Below the pieces are notes generated by a model. The model saw nothing but the letters and a program-made list of their open reading frames with translations, was not told the DNA's origin and searched no databases. 64,000 nt of DNA from Streptomyces sp. NRRL F-5123 (GTDB lineage Bacteria > Actinomycetota > Actinomycetes > Streptomycetales > Streptomycetaceae). Location: the NCBI RefSeq assembly GCF_000721495.1, contig NZ_JOHY01000044.1, positions 15,851 through 79,850 of the forward strand, in the 5' to 3' direction. The position numbers and the translations under genes are program-made. This document shows, piece after piece, positions 1 to 7,556 of the stretch; the first letter of the stretch is position 1, and every line of letters starts with the position of its first letter.

Positions 1-1
1 G

Positions 2-142
2 ACGCGGACGGGCGCCGCTGTCCGCTTGGCGGCCTTCCGGCGGCGCATCGGCGCGGGGCTGAATGGTTGCACGACGTTCCGTACCCAGTACACGCTGCAA
101 CGACCGGGTGACCGTCATGGTTTCCCGCAGGAGATCCCCTGA
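2..142 (+). CDS. C-terminal end of an unrecognised protein (partial)
   Basis: An open frame enters from the left edge and stops at TGA 140-142. That stop overlaps an ATG in a TGATG junction, a common sign of translational coupling. The visible 46 residues are arginine-rich and contain 'GLNGCTTFRTQYTLQ'. I do not recognise the family. The frame is supported mainly by the coupled junction with the next small ORF, and it could be non-coding. It might belong to the same locus as the RiPP-like genes that follow, but nothing visible proves this. Confidence 0.25.
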   Translation, partial: TRTGAAVRLAAFRRRIGAGLNGCTTFRTQYTLQRPGDRHGFPQEIP

Positions 143-294
143 TGCCGACCGAAGACACCGTCTGCCGGGCGCCGCAGGCCGGACGTGGCGCCGAGGAGCC
201 CTGCACGGAGTTCGCCGACCAGCCAGGGGCGCAGGGCCGGCAGCTCGCGGATGCGTGGCGGGCCCGCTGCTCCTCTTACGGGGCCCGCGCGTGA
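142..294 (+). CDS. Small ORF, 50 aa, unknown
   Basis: ATG 142 overlaps the stop of the preceding frame, and AGGAG lies at about 129-133. The 50-residue product (starting MPTEDTVCRAPQ) has three cysteines, no obvious signal peptide or membrane segment, and no family I recognise. It lies upstream of the precursor-like peptide in the same direction, so it could be an accessory small protein of that locus. It could equally be a chance frame, since only coupling and the ribosome-binding site support it. Confidence 0.22.
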   Translation: MPTEDTVCRAPQAGRGAEEPCTEFADQPGAQGRQLADAWRARCSSYGARA

Positions 295-421
295 GCCCGT
301 CCGCGCCTCCTGCCCAGGGGTGCCGTCGAGGCGCGAACGGGCCACCGATCCGTGGGCGGCCGTCGAAAGGGCTGATGGGTTGCCCCGTAGGCCTGCGACA
401 GCAAGAAGGGAGGGACCTTGC

Positions 422-547
422 ATGAATCTCGACGACGTGTTCTCGGGAACGCCGGTGTTCACCGTGCCAACCCTGCGTGAACGACTGGAAACGAAGAAGT
501 TCTCCGGCAACAGCGACACCAACACGGAGCGGGACGAGCACGAATAA
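422..547 (+). CDS. Putative RiPP (lasso-like) precursor peptide
   Basis: A 41-residue peptide starts at ATG 422, preceded by a strong GGGAGGG site. Residues 13-18 read FTVPTL, matching the YxxPxL leader signature that actinobacterial lasso precursors present to their recognition element, with Phe for Tyr. The C-terminal part is very polar and ends NTERDEHE, giving several Asp/Glu acceptors for a macrolactam. The core start is uncertain: Gly29, Asn30 or Lys26 could be residue 1, and no ideal Thr at -2 is present. The next gene, after a hairpin, is an asparagine-synthetase-like cyclase, the expected partner. It is a small hydrophilic protein if it is not a precursor. The role is inferred from context. 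Confidence 0.55.
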   Translation: MNLDDVFSGTPVFTVPTLRERLETKKFSGNSDTNTERDEHE

Positions 548-557
548 CCCGCACCTT

Positions 558-590
558 GACGGCCCGCCCCCCTCGGGACGGCGGGCCGTC
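558..590. terminator. Hairpin between precursor peptide and cyclase gene
   Basis: GACGGCCCGCC at 558-568 pairs perfectly with GGCGGGCCGTC at 580-590, leaving an 11-nt loop. It lies 11 nt after the peptide stop and about 20 nt before the TTG start of the cyclase. A partial terminator here would give more precursor than enzyme mRNA, as in many RiPP operons. The attenuation role is inferred. Confidence 0.5.
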
Positions 591-610
591 TCTTCCGAAG
601 GAGCACAGCG

Positions 611-2200
611 TTGCTGAAATTCAGCGTTCGAGAAACCCCGGACCTCGGCGACAGCCAATGCTGGACGTGGTCGGGCCGCGAATGGCGTTGCGGGGAATCG
701 TCCATAGAGCCGTACGACCATCCGGCGCTGGTCCACGAGATGATCACCGACGGCGCCGTCGTCGCCGTGGTCTCCGCCGAGCGGGGCGCCGATGACCACC
801 GGCAGCGCAGCTCGGCCCCCGCGCGGTTGGACGGCAGGACCTACCGGGAACGGTTGGCGGAGGTCCGTCGCAGTCCGCTGGACTGGGTCGTCATCGAACT
901 GCGGAACGCATCGGCCGCCATCAGCGCCGGACACTGGGCCGTGGCGCCCTTGTACCTCGCCGCCGACGGTGAGTGGCTGCACGCTTCGTGGGACCTGGCC
1001 GATCTGCGCCGCTCGTGCATCACCGACGCGCTGGTGGACCGGGAGATCGCCCGGTTGCTGCGCCTGCAGCACCGCTACGGCCACGACACGCCCTGGCAAG
1101 GCGTCCACCGGCTCACCGAGCGCTCCACGGCATCGTGGGAGGCGGGCAGCTTGGCCCTGCGCTACCCGCCGGACGCCGCGCACACCCGGCCGCGCGCCCT
1201 GCGGCCCGGTGCGGACGTGCTCGACGCCTACGAGGAGCTTCTCGGACGCGCCCTCACCAGACGCCGCCTCCGACTGGAGGCCTCAGCCGTGGAACTGTCG
1301 GGCGGAATGGATTCGGCCAACGTCGCCGCCGGACTGGCAACCCTGGACGGCGGCGAGGGAGTCGCGGCTTGCGCCATGCTCCTCGGCGGACAGGCGCGGG
1401 TACAGCAGATCCGACGGCGGCGGGAGCTGATCCGGTCCCTGGGGTTCGCCCAGGACCTGAGCACCGACGTGATGGCCCACCTGCCGCTCAACCCGGCAGG
1501 TAGGAGGGCGCGCGGCGACGTGGTCAGCCCCTACGACGACCCCTGGACCGAGGCCGAAGAGGTCATGATGGACTCCGTGGCGGCCGCGGGCGTCCAGTGG
1601 TCGTTCGGCGGCACCGGAGGTGACGAGCTCACCTCGTTGCGGGACGACGAACGGCCGCCGGGCGGTGCGGTACACGAACCGGGCCCGTGGACGGGTCCTC
1701 GCACGCTGGCCGCGGTCGACGGGATCAACGAGGGGATCGCACCGTCCCCCGTCCTCCACGACAGCACCCTCCTGGCGTTCGCGTGCCGCAGCCCGCAGTT
1801 CATGCGGAACGGGCTGTGGCCTGTCTCGCCACTTGCCGACCCGGATCTCATCCGCTTCGCAGAGTGGCTGCCGCGCCCCTGGAGAGAGCACAAGGCTCTT
1901 CACAGGCTGCGGCTGGCACGAATGGGATTCTCTCCGGAGACCGTCCACGCTCCGATTCCGGAAAACTTCGTGCACGCGATGAACGCGGCCATGCGCCGCC
2001 ATGTCGTTCCGTTTCTGCACACCATGGTGCGGGACGGCGGTGTGCTGATCGACTCGGGGTTCGTGGACGGGGCCGGGCTCGCGCAAACGGTCGTCACGGA
2101 ATCGCGGAAAGGCCCGGACGACGAAATGGACCGCACCCTCTTCCAGATCGCCTCGACGGAGATCGGGCTGCGCGGCCCCTCAAGCCGAGGTAATGAGTGA
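611..2200 (+). CDS. Asparagine-synthetase-like macrolactam cyclase (lasso C-protein type)
   Basis: A 529-aa protein starting at TTG 611; AAGGAG sits 7 nt upstream and no ATG fits better. The ATP-pyrophosphatase signature SGGMDSANVAA lies near residue 235 and FGGTGGDELTS near residue 335, matching asparagine synthase and lasso cyclases of the McjC type. These enzymes adenylate an Asp/Glu side chain so the core N-terminus can close the ring. The N-terminal third is glutaminase-like but has no catalytic Cys2, as expected for cyclases. The preceding 41-aa peptide supports a RiPP role. The usual recognition protein and transglutaminase-like protease are not in the window, so the locus is partial, or its other genes lie to the left. 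The 3' end overlaps the convergent GNAT by 21 nt. Confidence 0.82.
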   Translation: MLKFSVRETPDLGDSQCWTWSGREWRCGESSIEPYDHPALVHEMITDGAVVAVVSAERGADDHRQRSSAPARLDGRTYRERLAEVRRSPLDWVVIELRNASAAISAGHWAVAPLYLAADGEWLHASWDLADLRRSCITDALVDREIARLLRLQHRYGHDTPWQGVHRLTERSTASWEAGSLALRYPPDAAHTRPRALRPGADVLDAYEELLGRALTRRRLRLEASAVELSGGMDSANVAAGLATLDGGEGVAACAMLLGGQARVQQIRRRRELIRSLGFAQDLSTDVMAHLPLNPAGRRARGDVVSPYDDPWTEAEEVMMDSVAAAGVQWSFGGTGGDELTSLRDDERPPGGAVHEPGPWTGPRTLAAVDGINEGIAPSPVLHDSTLLAFACRSPQFMRNGLWPVSPLADPDLIRFAEWLPRPWREHKALHRLRLARMGFSPETVHAPIPENFVHAMNAAMRRHVVPFLHTMVRDGGVLIDSGFVDGAGLAQTVVTESRKGPDDEMDRTLFQIASTEIGLRGPSSRGNE

Positions 2201-2722
2201 ATGCGCGAGATCGGGAAGCGGTTCGGCCGCACGGCCCAGCATGTACGCGTCCTCCCCGTGGCGCTCGGTCCGGTGGATGATCCGCCAGCCCTGGACGTCG
2301 CAGTAGTACCGCAGCAGGCCCGGGTCCGGGCCGACTGCCCGGCGGACCCATCGCCGGCCAGTTCTGGCGGCCCGGTCCACCGCCCACCAGGCGAGCAGCG
2401 ACCCGATCCGGCGGCCGGCGAACTCGGGATCCGTAACGGTGGTGTTGAGGAAGTACGCGGGCTCTGCCTGCTCCTCCTCCGTCCAACCCCACAGCGGTGT
2501 CTGTTCTCCGAGCGTGGTCCGGCCGACGACCCGGCCCGCGTCAGTGGCGATCACCCACACGGGCAGGTCGGGATCGGCCGCCTGGCGCCCGGACTCCTGC
2601 GCGAACCCCTCCCAGCCGCGGGCTCCCCGCACCCCCCGCTCGGCCATCCAGTCGGCGCGCGCCAGCGTGAGCCGCTCAACCGCCTCCCGGTCAGCAGCCG
2701 TCGCCCGACGGATCACGAACAT
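2180..2722 (-). CDS. GNAT family N-acetyltransferase
   Basis: A 180-aa protein beginning MFVIRRATAADREAV, a classic GNAT beta1-alpha1 start. The acetyl-CoA pyrophosphate-binding part is 'FAGRRIGSLLAWWAVDRAA' and the late strand is 'LLRYYCDVQGWRII', both as in the family. It would transfer an acetyl group from acetyl-CoA to an amine; the substrate is unknown. It converges on the cyclase gene and overlaps it by 21 nt. Some lasso peptides are acetylated by a clustered GNAT, but here the gene is on the opposite strand, so a link is only a possibility. Confidence 0.85.
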   Translation of the reverse strand: MFVIRRATAADREAVERLTLARADWMAERGVRGARGWEGFAQESGRQAADPDLPVWVIATDAGRVVGRTTLGEQTPLWGWTEEEQAEPAYFLNTTVTDPEFAGRRIGSLLAWWAVDRAARTGRRWVRRAVGPDPGLLRYYCDVQGWRIIHRTERHGEDAYMLGRAAEPLPDLAHSLITSA

Positions 2723-2800
2723 CGCAGCGTCCCTTCGATCAGCCCGACGGCCGCCAGCGTAGCCCGCGATCCGCGGATTCCGCCGGACGCCGAGGGTGCC

Positions 2801-2896
2801 TGCCCTGCATGTGGTGGGACGGGCGCCGACCCGAGGACGGGCAGGATCTGCGGTACGTGCAACGGCAGTGGGGACATCTTCTGCGCAATTGGCTGC
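2801..2896 (+). other. DnaJ-like double CxxCxGxG zinc-finger stretch, not a complete gene
   Basis: In the same frame as the downstream phosphotransferase the DNA reads CPACGGTG, then CGTCNGSG, then two more cysteines. This is the paired CxxCxGxG zinc-binding pattern of DnaJ-type and small actinobacterial zinc proteins. No start codon lies between the GNAT gene and this stretch in this frame, and no stop separates it from the phosphotransferase frame. It is probably a decayed or truncated small zinc protein, or a chance pattern. Confidence 0.3.
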
Positions 2897-3001
2897 GGCA
2901 TCGCCGCGGACCCCGTCCGCCTTCCCACCCAGGTTCAGACTTTCGGCGGCAGACGGCCACCGAGCCGGTCCCGACGCTCGCCTCGACGTCCGCTCCCACC
3001 C

Positions 3002-3820
3002 TTGGAGTTCGTCATCAGCACCTCTTCTGAACCCGCGACCGCCGCGCGTGAGATCGAGGCGCTGGTCCGTCCGTTCACGGGCCCCTGGACGGGCGTACGG
3101 CCTACGGCGCGCGGGTTCAGTTCCGACGTCACGGTGCTGGTCGACGGCGAGAAGGGGGCGTTCTTCGTCAAGGCCATGTGGAACCGTCCCGGCGGCAGGC
3201 GGGACTCCCTCGTCCGTGAGGGGCTGGTCAATCCGTTCGTGCGCGCGGTGGCGCCCGCGCTGGTGTGGGAGGCGGAGAGCGAGGAGTGGCTCGTGCTGGG
3301 GTTCGAGGCGGTCGAGGGTCGGTCGTCGGGCTTCCTGCCGGGATCGCCCGATCTCCCGGCGGTCGTCGCAGCCGTGGCGCGGATCGGGGAGATCGGGTTG
3401 CCCGAGGTCGCCCGGGAGTGGACGGAGACCCGGTGGGACCGGTTCGCCGTCGACAGCCAGGAAGCCGCGCTGTTTCGCGGCGACGCGCTCCTCTACACGG
3501 ACATCAACCCGAGCAACCTGATGATCGGGGACGGCACGACATGGGCCGTCGACTGGGCCTGGCCCACCCGGGGCGCGGCCTTCATCGACCCTGCCTGCCT
3601 GGTCATCCAGCTCGTCGCAGCCGGGCACGAGCCCGCCGAAGCGGAGGCGTGGGCGGCACACTGTCCGGCCTGGACGCGGGCGGACCCCTGCGCGATCGAC
3701 GCCTTCGCACGGGCCAACGTCCGCATGCATGAGGCCTTCGCGGTCCGCAGACCCGAGGCCGACTGGCTCAAGGCGATGGCGGCCAGCGCACGGAAATGGG
3801 CCGCACACCGCGGGCTCTGA
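3002..3820 (+). CDS. Aminoglycoside phosphotransferase-like kinase, start codon uncertain
   Basis: About 270 residues with a kinase-like fold. 'LLYTDINPSNLMI' corresponds to the catalytic HxDxxxxN loop (His replaced), followed by 'WAVDWAWP' and 'AAFIDPACLV' for metal binding. APH-family enzymes phosphorylate small molecules such as aminoglycosides or choline; the substrate here is unknown. The start is odd. An ideal GGAG lies at 3004-3007, and six bases later, where ATG is expected, the codon is ATC (3014), followed by ser-thr-ser-ser. The only standard in-frame start nearby is TTG 3002, which overlaps the ribosome-binding site. Either ATC initiates, or the start has been mutated, or there is a base error. 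Confidence 0.75.
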   Translation: MEFVISTSSEPATAAREIEALVRPFTGPWTGVRPTARGFSSDVTVLVDGEKGAFFVKAMWNRPGGRRDSLVREGLVNPFVRAVAPALVWEAESEEWLVLGFEAVEGRSSGFLPGSPDLPAVVAAVARIGEIGLPEVAREWTETRWDRFAVDSQEAALFRGDALLYTDINPSNLMIGDGTTWAVDWAWPTRGAAFIDPACLVIQLVAAGHEPAEAEAWAAHCPAWTRADPCAIDAFARANVRMHEAFAVRRPEADWLKAMAASARKWAAHRGL

Positions 3821-3906
3821 CAAGGCCCAGTACGGCGTCGTGCCCTTCCTGGCGGCGGACCGACCGCCCCCGCTGGGCACCCGCACCACGCCACTGATGG
3901 GCACGG

Positions 3907-4422
3907 GTGCCCAGCAGACCCGAACGACCTGTGCTCGTACCGGCTCTGAGAAGATCCGAACTGGCCCACACCCCCGACGCCGACCACCGCTGGATGGCCC
4001 GCGCCATCGAGCTCTCCCGGTCGTGCCCGCCGGTGGCGAACCGCTTCAACGTCGGCGCGGTCGTCGTCGACGCCGAGGGCCACGAGATCAGCACCGGCTA
4101 CAGCCGCGAGGGCGGTGACCCGCACGTCCACGCCGAGGAGTCCGCCCTCGCCAAGCTCGCCCCGGACGACTCCCGCCTGCTGTCCGCGACGATCTACAGC
4201 ACCCTCGAACCCTGCTCCGAGCGCGCTTCCCACCCCGTCCCGTGCGCGCGCCTGATCGTCAACGCGCGCATCCCCCGCGTCGTCATCGCCTGGCGCGAAC
4301 CTTCGCTCCTGGTCGCCGACTGCCAGGGCGTCGAGCAGATGGCGGCCGCGGGCATCGAGGTCGTCGAACTCCCCGACCTGGCGGCGGCGGCCCGCGCGGT
4401 CAATGCGCATCTGGACCTCTAG
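3907..4422 (+). CDS. Cytidine/deoxycytidylate deaminase-fold protein
   Basis: A 171-aa frame with GTG start at 3907; a later start is possible, since the conserved part begins around residue 24. Zinc-site residues are plain: 'HVHAEESAL' (H75-A-E77) and 'PCSERASHPVPC' (C103, C113), the HAE plus PCx(8-9)C pattern of the CDA superfamily. The closest look is to the deaminase half of RibD. The reductase half is missing, so it probably acts on a free base, nucleoside or modified pyrimidine rather than completing riboflavin synthesis. It lies just upstream of a second deaminase in the same direction. Confidence 0.8.
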   Translation: MPSRPERPVLVPALRRSELAHTPDADHRWMARAIELSRSCPPVANRFNVGAVVVDAEGHEISTGYSREGGDPHVHAEESALAKLAPDDSRLLSATIYSTLEPCSERASHPVPCARLIVNARIPRVVIAWREPSLLVADCQGVEQMAAAGIEVVELPDLAAAARAVNAHLDL

Positions 4423-4456
4423 CGTGGTGACCCACCCACGGACGGAGGCGCGGCAC

Positions 4457-4858
4457 ATGGGCGACATCGACCGGGAGCTGATCGAGGCCGCTACGCGCGT
4501 CGCCCGCGAGCGGTGCCGGGGCGACAACCACACCGTCGCCGCCGCCGGACGCGGAACGGACGGGCGGATCGTCACGGCCGTGAACGCCTACCACTTCACC
4601 GGCGGCCCCTGCGCCGAGTTGGTGTTGATCGGGGCGGCGGCCGCGCAGGGGGTATTCGAGCTGGAGACGGTCGTCGCCGTGGGGGATCGCGAGCGCGGCG
4701 TCATCCCGCCGTGCGGGCGGTGCCGCCAGGTGATGCTGGACTACTTCCCGGGCGTCCGCGTCATCGTCGGCAGCGGCGACGCGCTGAGGGCGGTCCCGAT
4801 CGCCGAGCTGCTGCCGGAGACGTACGTCTGGGCGGACCACCAGCTCGACGCGGAGTAG
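4457..4858 (+). CDS. Blasticidin S deaminase-like cytidine deaminase
   Basis: A 133-aa protein; ATG 4457 is chosen because GGAGG lies 8-10 nt upstream. Zinc ligands are in 'HFTGGPCAEL' (C52-A-E54) and 'PCGRCRQVMLD' (C86, C89), and the end is 'IAELLPETYVW'. From memory of the fungal BSD sequence, these three blocks match almost word for word, much better than general cytidine deaminases do. The likely reaction is hydrolytic deamination of the cytosine ring in a cytosine nucleoside, possibly a nucleoside antibiotic. It follows the previous deaminase by 34 nt and ends at a bidirectional hairpin. Resistance is inferred; an ordinary salvage enzyme is the alternative. Confidence 0.85.
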   Translation: MGDIDRELIEAATRVARERCRGDNHTVAAAGRGTDGRIVTAVNAYHFTGGPCAELVLIGAAAAQGVFELETVVAVGDRERGVIPPCGRCRQVMLDYFPGVRVIVGSGDALRAVPIAELLPETYVWADHQLDAE

Positions 4859-4872
4859 CACGCACCACGGAG

Positions 4873-4914
4873 CGTTCCGCCCGTACGCCCCGACAGGGGC
4901 GCGCGGGCGGAACG
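4873..4914. terminator. Bidirectional terminator
   Basis: CGTTCCGCCCG (4873-4883) pairs perfectly with CGGGCGGAACG (4904-4914), and an inner GCCCC/GGGGC extends the stem. It lies between two genes that converge here, 15 nt after the deaminase stop and 5 nt beyond the ATPase stop. Confidence 0.7.
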
Positions 4915-4918
4915 GCGG

Positions 4919-5716
4919 TCATCCGGGCAGCTGCGAGGGGCTTTCGGGGGCGCACTCGGCCCAGACGATTTTGCCGATCCCCGCCCGGTCCCCGGCGCCC
5001 CACCGACCGCCGGTGAGCGCGTCGACGAGGGCCAGCCCGCGGCCGGAGTCGGCCTCGGCTCCTGACACGCGGAGTTCGGGCCTGGTGGGGTCGGCGTCGT
5101 GGACCTCGATACGGAGCGAGCCGTCCAGGAGGCAGATGAACCGGGTCTCGACGAGGCTGTCTTCGCCGGTGGAGGCGTGCCGCAGCGCGTTCGTCAGCAG
5201 CTCGGAAAGAATCAGTTCGGCGGTGTCGGCCAGCCCGGTCATCCCCCGCCGCGCCAGATGGCGCCGCAGCAACCGCCTGGCCGTACCGACGTACACGGGC
5301 TCACCGGGCCACCGGTACACCACCTCGCGCGGGCTCTCGGAGACGGTCACGGGGAGGCCCCGGAAGAGCGGTGTGCCCCCGGCACCGTCAAAGGTGATCT
5401 CCCGGGCCAGTGCGGTGCCCGCCTCGGCCGAGGGCCCGGGGCTTGCGGCGCTGGACGCAAGAAGACGCTCGCGCAAGCCACCCGCCACCCTTACCGCGTC
5501 GCGCAGCGCGTGGAGCAGGAGCGGGACCATCCCGGCCAGGTCCGCGTCCGGGGTCCTGCCCGTCCACGCCGAGTCCGCGTCGCGCAACGTCCTCTCGGCC
5601 ATGGCGAGCTGCGTCGACTCCAAGCCGTCCGCCAGGCCCGACATGAACGAGTCGGCCCGGTCGGTGCGCAGATAGGAGGGACGTCCGCCGTCGCCGGGCC
5701 AGGGCAGCAAGCGCAT
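4919..5716 (-). CDS. RsbW-like ATP-binding regulatory protein
   Basis: 265 aa; ATG 5716 is preceded by GGAGGTGA. The C-terminal half is a HATPase_c domain of the anti-sigma/RsbW type: N-box 'LILSELLTNALRHA', G1-like 'IEVHDADP' and G2-like 'DSGRGLALVDAL'. The N-terminal 120 residues are helical and unrecognised. Such proteins bind ATP and usually regulate partner factors by binding or phosphorylating serine; Streptomyces has dozens. It is transcribed away from the XRE/TPR regulator at 6073, and the 356-bp gap carries two GGGG-N2-CCCC sites. Confidence 0.8.
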   Translation of the reverse strand: MRLLPWPGDGGRPSYLRTDRADSFMSGLADGLESTQLAMAERTLRDADSAWTGRTPDADLAGMVPLLLHALRDAVRVAGGLRERLLASSAASPGPSAEAGTALAREITFDGAGGTPLFRGLPVTVSESPREVVYRWPGEPVYVGTARRLLRRHLARRGMTGLADTAELILSELLTNALRHASTGEDSLVETRFICLLDGSLRIEVHDADPTRPELRVSGAEADSGRGLALVDALTGGRWGAGDRAGIGKIVWAECAPESPSQLPG

Positions 5717-5981
5717 CACCGCGTCACCTCCGCCCCGGCCCCGGCAGAGCGGACGCGTCCGATCCGCGGTGGGTCGCATGGACGCGGTACTGCCGGAGTG
5801 GTGCCTCCGGGCTCCTCATGGATACTGCTCATGACTGCTCGCTCCGTTCGAGTGGTCCGCGCCCCGGGCCGTCGCAAGCGGCGCCGGGGTCCGGTCTGCA
5901 CGGCACGGACGCCGTGTCCACGAGCTTCGAGCGGCAGGGCCGCCGAAGGAACAGCGAGCGGGCAACCCCGCAAGCCCCAGC

Positions 5982-6015
5982 GGGGTACCCCGTTGATGTC
6001 TTTTTGGGGAACCCC
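5982..6015. promoter_or_regulatory. Paired GGGG-N2-CCCC operator candidate
   Basis: GGGGTACCCC (5982-5991) and GGGGAACCCC (6006-6015) are 24 bp apart. They lie 58-91 bp upstream of the XRE/TPR regulator in its divergent promoter region. Spacing near two helical turns suits cooperative repressor binding. The rest of the 5717-6072 gap shows no gene. Confidence 0.4.
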
Positions 6016-6072
6016 GATCCCTGTCCGGGAGCTACGCTGGAATGGATCACTGGCCTTCCCGCAAGGTGACCC

Positions 6073-7555
6073 ATGGACGAACGCGAAACCCGGCGCACCG
6101 GCTATCCGCTCACAATCCCCGAGGCGCTGTTGCAGAGCGAGGCCATGCAACAGGCCTGTGCCGCGCGGAACTTCCAGGAGATCTTCCGGCTGGTCAACAG
6201 GCGAACGGGCTCCAGCCACACGGTGATCGCGGCTGCGGTGGGGAAGATGACCAGCACCCGCGTCAGCGACATCATCCGGGGCGTCCGCGGCATTCGAGGG
6301 CGCGAAGTGATCGAGCGTGTCGCCGACGGATTCGGAATCCCCGGTGAATTGCTGGGCGTTGCCCCGCGCCCCTGGGAGGGCTCCCCGGAGCGGCAACCGG
6401 TCCAGGAATTGGCTCAGTACGTTGCTTCCGGGCCGGAGGCCCAAAACACGGATTCGCATGTCGCGTCCGGTTCGTCGGAATCACTCTTCGTTCCCGTGCT
6501 GCTCGACGGCAGAAGGCAGGTGGTATCCGTGGACACGGGAACTGATGGCTGCCCTCGCCGGGGCCGCGCTGTCGACGGGCGACGCGAGGGGAGTCCTGGC
6601 GCAGGCGGTGCCCCCTCCACCAGCCCCTCCGCGCCCGGCCGCGCCGTCCGACGGCGCGCACGTGGAAGCGGCGACGGAGCATCTTCGCGAGATGTGGCAC
6701 TCGCTCGTGCGGGCCGACAACCTCTTCGGTCCACGGCACGCCTTGGCGGCGGTGCGGCAGCAACTTCACCTTCTCGACCACCTCCTCGGACAGGCGGGGG
6801 GCGAGCAGCGAGTCGAACTCCTGCGTCTCGCCGCCCGGTACGCCGAGTCTGCGGCTTGGCTCCACGAGGACTCTGCCGATCTGCCGAACGCCTCGGCATG
6901 GACGGGGCGAGCGATGGAGTGGGCGACCGAGTCGGGTGACCAGGCCATGGTGGCCTGGACGCTCTTCCGCAAGAGCCAGCAGGCGACGACACGGGGAAAC
7001 GCCGCCCAGAGCGTCAGCCTCGCGCAGGCGGTGCTGCGGAACGAACCGGTGCTCACTCCCTCCATGAGAGCTTCGGCCCTGCAACAGGCGGCTCACGGCC
7101 ACGCGTTGGACGGGGACGAGCGCGCTTGCCACAGTCTGCTGGACGAGGCGCACAGCTTTGCCGCGTCAACGGAGACGAAGGGTGACGCGCGTTCCGGGCA
7201 CGGCGACTTCTGCACGCCGGGATACATCGAGATCCAGCGTGCGAACTGCTGGCTCGCGCTGCGCCGACCGGATCTCGCGGTTCCGGTCTTCGAGCGGACG
7301 CTGGACCACATCCCGGACGCATACCAGCGCGACAAGGGATTCGCGCAGGCCCGGCTGTCTAAGGCGTACGCGGAAACCGGGCGTTACGAGGAATCTGCCG
7401 AGAGTGCGGCGTCCGCCCTTGCGACAGCCCGCAGTTCGGGATCGTTGCGCACCATGCACGAGACGGTGGCCGCCGTGAACGTGCTCGGTGCCGCCCACAC
7501 CTCCCCCGCGGTGACCATGCTGTTCGACAGCATCAGCGATGAGCCGGAGTTCTGA
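6073..7555 (+). pseudogene. XRE/TPR regulator split by a frameshift near 6530
   Basis: Frame 1 from ATG 6073 gives a helix-turn-helix protein ('TRVSDIIRGVRGIRG' looks like the recognition region) up to 'FVPVLLDGRRQVVSVDT', then turns to nonsense. Frame 2 continues with 'RELMAALAGAAL' and about 330 residues of TPR-like helical repeats to the stop at 7555. Inserting CG into the GACACGGG stretch (as ACG CGG) would restore one protein of about 495 aa, so a 2-bp deletion in a CG run is the simplest explanation. Alternatively ATG 6545 may start a separate downstream protein. The stop is followed after 1 nt by the ATG of the RibD-like gene, so the two were one operon. A sequencing error cannot be excluded. 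Confidence 0.65.
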
Positions 7556-7556
7556 G

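Noticed and set aside
6525..6545. Programmed ribosomal frameshift in the XRE/TPR gene
   Set aside because: No slippery heptamer or following hairpin is present at the junction; an indel explains the frame change better.
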